NCBI GenBank assembly: GCA_030835005.1
Contig: JAUQWT010000211.1
Location: 1-11,770, forward strand
Direction of reading: 5' to 3'
DNA length: 11,770 nt
Source: Ignavibacteria bacterium
GTDB lineage: Bacteria; Bacteroidota; Ignavibacteria; Tepidaquicellales; OLB5
The notes beneath the pieces are model-generated. The model was not told where the DNA came from. It was given only the letters and a program-made list of their open reading frames with translations, and ran no database searches. Both the position numbers and the translations under genes were made by a program. This document shows, in pieces, positions 5,591 through 10,735 of this stretch. Each line of letters opens with the position of its first letter. Positions within the stretch are counted from its first letter, which is position 1.

Positions 5591-6845
5591 ATTTTGCTGC
5601 CAAAATTTTTCCGCTTACTTCCCCGAATCCTACTCTATAACCATCTCCCTGACAATATCCGCTTATAGTCAATGTATCTCCGTCATTCAGGAATTTTCTT
5701 TCTTCTCCGCCCGGCAATTTAATGGGTTTCTCTCCGCGCCATGTGAGTTCAAGCATAGAGCCGTACGAATTTTCCTCTGGTCCGCTTATCGTTCCCGAGG
5801 CCATCATATCTCCAGACTTTGTATTGCAGCCGTTCACCGTATGGTGTGCTAACTGCTGTTCTACATTCCAATAAAGATACTTGAAGTTAGAACGGGAAAT
5901 TCTTAGAGCTTCCTTTTCACTTTCAGTTTTAAGCATAACATCAAGTGTTATATCAAATGTTTCATTCTTTGTCCTTAAATATGGAAGTGGTTCAGGATCC
6001 TGTACAGGGCCATTGACCCTGAAAGGCTCAAGCGCATCCATTGTTACCACCCAAGGAGAAATAGATGTTGCAAAATTTTTTGCCAAAAAAGGTCCCAGCG
6101 GCTGGTATTCCCATGTTTGTATATCCCTTGCACTCCAGTCATTCACAAGCACCATTCCGAAAATATGGTCATAAGTCTTTTCTATTGCAATGGGCTCACC
6201 TAACTGATTTCCCTTTCCTATAAAAAAGCCCATTTCCAGCTCAAAATCAAGCAGCTTTGTCGCGCCGAATATGGGAAATTCTGAATCGGCCGGCTTAGTT
6301 TGTCCCTTGGGTCTGACTATATTAGTACCTGAAACCACAATTGAGCTTGCCCTTCCGTGATAAGCGATCGGGATATGAAGCCAGTTAGGCATCAGGGCGT
6401 TATCTTTTCCGCGGAACATTGTACCGACATTTGTTGCATGCTCTTTTGAAGAATAAAAATCAGTATAATCTCCAATTTCCACAGGCATGCACATAATAGT
6501 GTCCTTCATGGGTATCAGGGCAATTTTCTGCAGGTCAACATCATCACGCAGCAGCGGGTTCCCGTCACTCAACGCTATCTGTATAATAGTTCTTACCTGT
6601 TTCCATGCTTCTCTGCCGCACTCCATGAAAGCATTAAGGCTGCTCTTTCCGAAGACTTTCTTAGAACCAATAAATGTACGCTGAAAAAAACCTTTGTCTT
6701 CAAGGATAGATAGATCCAGAACATAATCTCCAATAGCAACTCCTACTACCGGCAGACTGCCTACTTTCAGCTTAAATATTCCGTAAGGCAGGTTTTGAAT
6801 TGAAAAATGAGAGTCGGGCTTTACTTCCAAAAAAGATTTTAACAT
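5589..6845 (-). CDS. fahA: Fumarylacetoacetase
   Basis: The protein has 418 residues, against 419 in human FAH, with near-continuous similarity. It hydrolyses fumarylacetoacetate to fumarate and acetoacetate, the last step of tyrosine and phenylalanine breakdown through homogentisate. Every known catalytic position is present, shifted by three from human numbering. Metal ligands are Asp129, Glu202, Glu204 and Asp236; the catalytic His is His136 in the H-A-T-N motif; Gln243 and Lys256 are in place. The hallmark strings DYTDFYSS, MFRGKDNALMPNW, NDWSARDIQ and GYCQGDGYR are all there. The frame extends upstream to 6917, but the ATG at 6845 matches the family N terminus and avoids overlapping the preceding gene, which stops 13 bases earlier. 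No Shine-Dalgarno is seen, so translation may be coupled to the upstream gene. No homogentisate dioxygenase or maleylacetoacetate isomerase gene is in the window. Confidence 0.96.
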   Translation of the reverse strand: MLKSFLEVKPDSHFSIQNLPYGIFKLKVGSLPVVGVAIGDYVLDLSILEDKGFFQRTFIGSKKVFGKSSLNAFMECGREAWKQVRTIIQIALSDGNPLLRDDVDLQKIALIPMKDTIMCMPVEIGDYTDFYSSKEHATNVGTMFRGKDNALMPNWLHIPIAYHGRASSIVVSGTNIVRPKGQTKPADSEFPIFGATKLLDFELEMGFFIGKGNQLGEPIAIEKTYDHIFGMVLVNDWSARDIQTWEYQPLGPFLAKNFATSISPWVVTMDALEPFRVNGPVQDPEPLPYLRTKNETFDITLDVMLKTESEKEALRISRSNFKYLYWNVEQQLAHHTVNGCNTKSGDMMASGTISGPEENSYGSMLELTWRGEKPIKLPGGEERKFLNDGDTLTISGYCQGDGYRVGFGEVSGKILAAK

Positions 6846-6858
6846 TTTAATTTTTTGA

Positions 6859-7833
6859 TTATAAAAATTCCATTGTTTTAAGGTCGTCGAGCGGTTCATC
6901 AAAACTGCAGCTGCCATAACTCAGAATAAATTTCTCGCGTGCCTCAGCTATTTCTTCATTTGTCACTTCTATTTCCTTATATTCAAAACCGCTCTCTTTA
7001 AATATAAACTCGTATGGATCTTCATCATTTAATATCTCTAAGAGCTCTTCTTCATCAAAATTATTTGTATAAGCCAGTATTGCAGCTCCGAACACATTAA
7101 AGAATCCGTGCATGTAAGAAGATACTCCATCATTAAAATGCCTGATCGGATGATGAAGCCCCGCAGTGCATTTCATAGGGACATCAAATTCACAGCATGT
7201 CATAATGGCAAATGCAATTTGTTCAGGTGAGGGGAAACTTGAGGGTTCTGTACCACCGGTGCGGATCTTAAATCCGCAGCTGCTATCCAAACCGGCAATA
7301 GATTCAACTACTCTGATAATCCTGGCTTCATGATCCTCATTTAGATTTGCCTCAAAGAAAATCGGTTTGTTCTTCCCAAATGTTTTTTCCATCCTGTCAT
7401 ACACAGAGGTCATTATATCAGGCATAACTTCAATACGGTCGGGCATGAACAATTCTTTTGGAAGCCTGAGTTCAATGGCATCAATGGATGCTATCTCATC
7501 AAATCTGTTTTTGAAGCCGCTGATGAGCTCTATATCATTTAAGAAATTGCTGTCAAATTCAGATAGTGTATCTCCGCTTGATCCAAGAATTGAAAATGGA
7601 ATACAGCCGTCAATAGTCATTCCGTTCATTATTTTTTCTAGATCCGGGAGTCTCTTGGCAGGAATGATGAACTTATTCAGCATCCATTTAAACTCGCCCT
7701 GGGAATAGAAAACAAAATTATGGAATGCCTGAGCAAGCTCAAGGCTTGCCGGAGGGAAAAGCCCTGCATAGTCGATTATCTTATTGGTAAAGGTTTTTAA
7801 GCCCGTTACAGGTTTTGTGTGATTGGTGGTCAT
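6859..7833 (-). CDS. Conserved protein of unknown function, operon partner of fumarylacetoacetase
   Basis: The protein has 324 residues, no signal peptide and no membrane helix. I do not recognise a named family, although the motifs look strongly conserved: D-Y-A-G-L-F-P-P at 21-28, K-F-I-I-P-A-K-R at 54-61, F-E-A-N at 160-163, F-K-I-R-T-G-G at 188-194, K-C-T-A-G-L-H-H-P-I-R-H at 221-232, H-G-F-F-N-V-F at 242-248 and G-S-C-S-F-D-E-P near the C terminus. Charged or polar residues at strand ends (KIRTGG, then KCTAGLHH) resemble the phosphate- or carboxylate-binding strands of a TIM barrel; this is inference. It is the first gene of the operon, its stop is 13 bases before fumarylacetoacetase, and a TAnnTTTG promoter precedes it. 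A role in homogentisate-pathway chemistry is therefore plausible. One idea is the maleylacetoacetate isomerisation step, for which no gene is seen here. ATG at 7833 is the first in-frame start; GGAT seven bases upstream is a weak ribosome site. Confidence 0.85.
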   Translation of the reverse strand: MTTNHTKPVTGLKTFTNKIIDYAGLFPPASLELAQAFHNFVFYSQGEFKWMLNKFIIPAKRLPDLEKIMNGMTIDGCIPFSILGSSGDTLSEFDSNFLNDIELISGFKNRFDEIASIDAIELRLPKELFMPDRIEVMPDIMTSVYDRMEKTFGKNKPIFFEANLNEDHEARIIRVVESIAGLDSSCGFKIRTGGTEPSSFPSPEQIAFAIMTCCEFDVPMKCTAGLHHPIRHFNDGVSSYMHGFFNVFGAAILAYTNNFDEEELLEILNDEDPYEFIFKESGFEYKEIEVTNEEIAEAREKFILSYGSCSFDEPLDDLKTMEFL

Positions 7834-7884
7834 TTAAATCCAATCTTTTCAGGAAAATATTGATAGTTTAGAGAAATAGTAGTG

Positions 7885-7892
7885 CAAACATA
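7885..7892 (-). promoter_or_regulatory. Candidate -7 promoter element of the fahA operon
   Basis: TATGTTTG on the minus strand matches TAnnTTTG. Transcription would start near 7880, leaving a leader of about 47 bases before the ATG at 7833. The -33 region is T-rich but has no clear TTTG. Confidence 0.45.
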
Positions 7893-7914
7893 ACCAATAT
7901 TAAAGTTAAAAAAA

Positions 7915-7957
7915 ATTGAGTTAATTTTCACTCAATCAAGAAAATTGTTTTTGAGTG
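7915..7957. repeat. Three-part ATTGAGT/CACTCAAT repeat cluster upstream of the fahA operon
   Basis: ATTGAGT (7915-7921) is inverted as ACTCAAT (7930-7936) with an eight-base spacer. TTGAGTG (7951-7957) is inverted with CACTCAA (7929-7935) across 15 bases. The middle element can thus pair with either outer one. The first palindrome is centred about 45 bases upstream of the expected fahA-operon start, a common position for an activator. Confidence 0.45.
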
Positions 7958-7963
7958 TTTTAT

Positions 7964-7980
7964 ATCTTTTCATAAAAGAT
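7964..7980. repeat. Inverted repeat ATCTTTT-CAT-AAAAGAT in the divergent control region
   Basis: Perfect 7-bp arms (7964-7970 and 7974-7980) flank a three-base loop. There is no T-run directly after it on either strand, so it looks more like a binding site than a terminator. Confidence 0.35.
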
Positions 7981-7992
7981 TATCTTGGCATC

Positions 7993-8043
7993 ATAATGAT
8001 TCATTATTGTAAAACTTGATTCATACTCTAAGAAATCTTGATT
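7993..8043 (+). promoter_or_regulatory. Palindrome and phased TGATT direct repeats upstream of the membrane/SRPBCC gene
   Basis: ATAATGA-T-TCATTAT (7993-8007) is a perfect 15-base palindrome. TGATTCAT occurs at 7997-8004 and again at 8017-8024, and TGATT a third time at 8039-8043. The starts are 20 and 22 bases apart, about two helical turns. The last copy ends 16 bases before the ATG at 8060. This may be a multi-site operator overlapping the gene's promoter. Confidence 0.35.
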
Positions 8044-8059
8044 AACTTTTGAAGATCGA

Positions 8060-9013
8060 ATGAAAATTCTCAGGAACAGTTTATTCTCTTTAGGGATACC
8101 GGTGCTTTACGGTTTTTTGCTAAGGGCGTTCTTTTTGGATGACCTTTTTTCGCTTGCTGCGGGAATTGCATCATTCGCATTTATTGTACTGGGACCTATG
8201 TGTATCGGGGCATTAACCGCTGCGCTCGCACCAAAGAATTGGTCACTGAATATATGGTACAGTTTATTTGCACCCTGGGCCGTGATAATTGTTTTTCTTG
8301 GATTAACTTTTGTGCTGAGGTTCGAAGGTGCAATATGCCTTGTAATGGCCTTGCCTGTGTTTCTTCTATGCGCAAGTATAGGCGGATTTATAATATGGAT
8401 CATTAGAAGGAACAGGCTTAATAATAAGGTAAATGTTATCGCAGCAGTAGTCATTCCGTTCCTGGTATCGCCAGTAGAAAGATCAATAGATCTTAAGCCT
8501 CAAAATTACGAAGCATACACAACAATAATCATTGAAGCGCCAAAGGAAAAGATTTGGGAAAACGTAGTAAGGGTAAAAGAGATAAAAGAGAATGAGGATA
8601 ACGGAAAGCTTTCAAAGTATATGGGATTCCCCCGGCCGATTAAAGCAGAGCTGGATACACTTTCAATTGGAGGAAAGAGAAGAGCTATTTTTGATAAGGG
8701 GCTCGTTTTTGATGAAACTGTCCTGATGTATGAGCATGACAAGAAGATGAATTTCAGCATAACTCCGTTAACAGAAGAGATTCCGCCAACCACTCTTGAT
8801 GAACATGTAACTGTTGGCGGCAAATATTTTACCGTGCTGGATGGAACATACGAAATTGAGCCGTTTTCACCCGGAAAGTACAAACTTATTTTGTACAGCC
8901 ATTTCAAGCTCACTACATCATTTAATTTCTACTCTGGTTTGTGGGCTGAGCTGATAATGAAAGATATCCAGAATAATATTCTCCAAATCATAAAGAAAAG
9001 AAGTGAACATTAG
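8060..9013 (+). CDS. Membrane protein with C-terminal SRPBCC (START-like) domain
   Basis: The protein has 317 residues. The N-terminal half carries about five hydrophobic segments (roughly 8-24, 31-57, 66-86, 90-115 and 125-137), with a basic I-I-R-R-N-R loop after the fourth. From about residue 152 a soluble domain begins with Y-T-T-I-I-I-E-A-P-K-E-K-I-W-E-N-V, the typical first strand and helix of the SRPBCC/polyketide-cyclase-like fold, which forms a hydrophobic ligand pocket. The remaining strands (L-D-G-T-Y-E-I-E, Y-K-L-I-L-Y-S-H-F-K) and a final long helix also fit. A lipid-like or hydrophobic ligand at the membrane is plausible, but nothing identifies it. It is the first gene of a plus-strand operon; the next small gene begins inside its last codons. 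The ATG at 8060 has only a weak GAAG ribosome site. Confidence 0.8.
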   Translation: MKILRNSLFSLGIPVLYGFLLRAFFLDDLFSLAAGIASFAFIVLGPMCIGALTAALAPKNWSLNIWYSLFAPWAVIIVFLGLTFVLRFEGAICLVMALPVFLLCASIGGFIIWIIRRNRLNNKVNVIAAVVIPFLVSPVERSIDLKPQNYEAYTTIIIEAPKEKIWENVVRVKEIKENEDNGKLSKYMGFPRPIKAELDTLSIGGKRRAIFDKGLVFDETVLMYEHDKKMNFSITPLTEEIPPTTLDEHVTVGGKYFTVLDGTYEIEPFSPGKYKLILYSHFKLTTSFNFYSGLWAELIMKDIQNNILQIIKKRSEH

Positions 9014-9101
9014 ACCCGGCACACAAACGTGTAAATGCGGCAATTCAAAAAATAAACCGTTTTGTGATGGTTCTAACCTAAGTGCAGGAACTAAAGGATG
9101 A
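9003..9101 (+). CDS. Hidden 32-residue CDGSH-type Fe-S peptide with Asn in place of the ligand His
   Basis: A GTG at 9003 opens a 32-codon frame ending in TGA (9099-9101). It contains C-K-C-G-N-S-K-N-K-P-F-C-D-G-S-N (residues 10-25), which matches the CDGSH zinc-finger-like [2Fe-2S] signature C-x-C-x2-S-x3-P-x-C-D-G-S-H at every position but the last. The three cysteine ligands have the right spacing (C10, C12, C21), while the single histidine ligand, expected at 25, is Asn. The frame overlaps the end of the SRPBCC gene by 11 bases and shares ATGA with the start of the next gene. An in-frame stop at 8991-8993 rules out a longer protein. Ordinary CDGSH proteins carry an N-terminal beta segment that is missing here, so this could be a minimal finger or a decaying remnant. 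The motif makes chance very unlikely; whether a cluster is bound is unknown. Confidence 0.72.
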   Translation: MNIRPGTQTCKCGNSKNKPFCDGSNLSAGTKG

Positions 9102-9409
9102 GCAGAAATCATTCATACGATACTCTCAGCGAAGCTTTGAATGATCTTGCCAAGCGTGGATTTACGAAAAATTTCAATATCCAGAGTGATTGCATTGAAT
9201 GCAAAGAAATTGAACTGAAACTGCATCCGGATGATTTTGAAATTGTTGAAGTGTACAGGTTTGAAGGCAATTCAAACCCGGGGGACGAAGAAGTTGTTTA
9301 TGCAATTGAGTCTAAAGGTCGAGTTAAGGGCGTATTTGTAACTGCATACGGGATTTACAGCGATGAACTATCAAATGAACTGATACAGAAACTTAAAATT
9401 GAAAGATGA
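9098..9409 (+). CDS. Small conserved Bacteroidota protein (family often labelled phosphoribosylpyrophosphate synthetase)
   Basis: The protein has 103 residues. I recognise the pattern Y-D-T-L-S-E-A near the start, I-E-C in the middle, L-H-P-x-x-F-E-I-x-E-x-Y-R-F-E-G-x-S-N-P, then V-V-Y-A-I-x-S and G-V-x-V-x-A-Y-G-x-Y. These mark a family of about 100 residues found in Bacteroidota. Databases often call it phosphoribosylpyrophosphate synthetase, but it is far too short and lacks that enzyme's PRPP loop, so the name should not be trusted. Its real function is unknown. No signal peptide or membrane helix is seen. The ATG at 9098 forms ATGA with the stop of the CDGSN peptide, and an AGGA ribosome site lies at 9086-9089, so translation of the two is probably coupled. 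The glycosylase gene follows 19 bases downstream. Confidence 0.85.
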   Translation: MSRNHSYDTLSEALNDLAKRGFTKNFNIQSDCIECKEIELKLHPDDFEIVEVYRFEGNSNPGDEEVVYAIESKGRVKGVFVTAYGIYSDELSNELIQKLKIER

Positions 9410-9428
9410 TTTACTGCTCATTACATTT

Positions 9429-10577
9429 ATGAGACCTGAAACAATATCATTAAAAGATGCCCGCTACTTAGCCCTTCACAATCAATTCCTTCTGGATACT
9501 CATGTTCATAATTCCAAAAAGGATTTGCTCAAAATAATTGAGAGTATTGGATATGTACAAATTGATACTATCTCAATAATAGAGCGGGCTCACAAACATG
9601 TCTTATGGACAAGATTCCCAGGTTACAAAAATGAAATGCTAGACCGGCTGATTGACATTGATAAAAAAGTATTTGAATTTTGGGATCATGCAGCATCATA
9701 TTTGCCTATGAAAAATTACAGGTTCACCTTGCCCAGGAAACAAATGTACGAGCGAAAATACGGGCACTGGGGCGATAAGAATAAGAAGCTTTTGAAGTAT
9801 ATAGTTGATAGAATTACTGCTGAAGGACCGCTGCAGTCCAGAAATTTTGAGGATCCTGCAAAAAGGGGCATGTGGTGGGACTGGAAACCCGCAAAAGACG
9901 GACTGGAGTATCTTTTTCACACCGGCAAGCTTGCAGTAAGGGCAAGAAAGAATTTCCAAAAGGTTTACGATCTTACTGAAAGAATAATTCCTTCAGATAT
10001 CAACCATACTTTTCCTGCAGAAGAAGAGCATTCTGAACATTTAATAATGAATTCCATTAATGCAAACGGCTTTGCTTCTGAAAAAGAGATGACTTACTTA
10101 AGATATCATAACAAATCAGCTACTTCCGCAGCATTGACCAGGCTGCTGAAGGACAACAGAATTGTTCCGTTGAAAATTGCAGGGCTTGAAGAAGAACTCT
10201 ACTACACAACAAAAAAGAACTTAAAGCAGTTAAGAAATAAGAAAGATGTAAAGGATATACATATACTCTCACCGTTTGATAATCTTGTAATTCAAAGGAA
10301 ACGTTTAAAGGCTCTGTTTAATTTTGATTATGTAATAGAGTGTTATGTTCCGGCTCCAAAACGGAAATTCGGATACTTTTGCATGCCGGTTCTCTTTGGT
10401 GATGTAATCGCAGGAAGAATTGATGCAAAAGCAGTTAGAAAAGAGAATACTCTTAAAGTAATTAATATTTTTTATGAAACCGGATTTAAACGAGGCAAAC
10501 AGTTTGAAACAGAACTCAGAAATAAGCTGCATGAACTTGCTCTTTTTTCCGGCTGCAGTGAAATTTCGGGCATGTAA
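9429..10577 (+). CDS. YcaQ-like winged-helix DNA glycosylase (HTH_42 family)
   Basis: The protein has 382 residues from the ATG at 9429 (E. coli YcaQ is about 410). The family comprises the DNA glycosylases YcaQ of E. coli and AlkZ of Streptomyces, built of tandem winged helices, which remove bulky alkylated bases and unhook interstrand cross-links. The catalytic motif is visible as Gln44-Ile45-Asp46, the Q-x-D form typical of YcaQ-like members rather than the Q-x-Q form of AlkZ. It is followed by T-I-S-x-x-x-R-A-H and an L-W-T-R-F-P segment. Other hallmarks are H-A-A-S-Y-L-P (87-93), L-S-P-F-D-N (280-285), and F-G-Y-F-C-M-P-V-L-F-G-D near residue 320. A TTG at 9399 would add ten residues, but the ATG gives the usual family start just before I-S-L-K-D-A-R. 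It is the last gene of the operon. The link to an Fe-S-like peptide and a membrane SRPBCC protein is unexplained. Confidence 0.88.
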   Translation: MRPETISLKDARYLALHNQFLLDTHVHNSKKDLLKIIESIGYVQIDTISIIERAHKHVLWTRFPGYKNEMLDRLIDIDKKVFEFWDHAASYLPMKNYRFTLPRKQMYERKYGHWGDKNKKLLKYIVDRITAEGPLQSRNFEDPAKRGMWWDWKPAKDGLEYLFHTGKLAVRARKNFQKVYDLTERIIPSDINHTFPAEEEHSEHLIMNSINANGFASEKEMTYLRYHNKSATSAALTRLLKDNRIVPLKIAGLEEELYYTTKKNLKQLRNKKDVKDIHILSPFDNLVIQRKRLKALFNFDYVIECYVPAPKRKFGYFCMPVLFGDVIAGRIDAKAVRKENTLKVINIFYETGFKRGKQFETELRNKLHELALFSGCSEISGM

Positions 10578-10609
10578 TTAATCTTTATTTCTTTTGAGAA
10601 TTTGAGTAC

Positions 10610-10648
10610 TTTTACAACTTAATACCCTATAGTTACATAATTTTACAA
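10610..10648 (+). repeat. TTTTACAA direct repeats ahead of the receptor promoter
   Basis: TTTTACAA occurs at 10610-10617 and at 10641-10648, 31 bases apart (about three helical turns), just upstream of the candidate promoter at 10669. It may be a regulator site. An 8-base repeat in AT-rich DNA can also arise by chance. No terminator for the glycosylase gene is visible in this gap. Confidence 0.25.
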
Positions 10649-10668
10649 GGGATTGAATCATAACATAT

Positions 10669-10676
10669 TATCTTTG
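10669..10676 (+). promoter_or_regulatory. Candidate -7 promoter element of the TonB-receptor-like gene
   Basis: TATCTTTG matches TAnnTTTG. Transcription would start near 10681, leaving a leader of about 55 bases. No good -33 TTTG lies at the usual distance. Confidence 0.42.
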
Positions 10677-10735
10677 TGTTATATTAATGAAGCTATTGGT
10701 GACATTTTTTTGCTTAAAGTAATCATACAGATAAG

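Noticed and set aside
6846..6917. A longer start for fumarylacetoacetase at 6917
   Set aside because: The extra 24 residues overlap the end of the upstream gene and have no counterpart in FAH; the ATG at 6845 matches the family N terminus.
7367..7708. A 113-codon plus-strand frame
   Set aside because: It is antisense to the conserved 324-residue protein; there is no ribosome site and no recognisable motif.
8107..8454. A 115-codon minus-strand frame opposite the SRPBCC gene
   Set aside because: It mirrors the hydrophobic coding of the plus-strand gene, which has a clear fold and operon context.
9098..9409. Phosphoribosylpyrophosphate synthetase activity for the 103-residue protein
   Set aside because: The length is a third of the enzyme and the PRPP-binding loop is absent; the database label looks like an inherited error.
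9399..9428. TTG start at 9399 for the YcaQ-like gene
   Set aside because: The added ten residues are not part of the family pattern, which begins right after the ATG at 9429.
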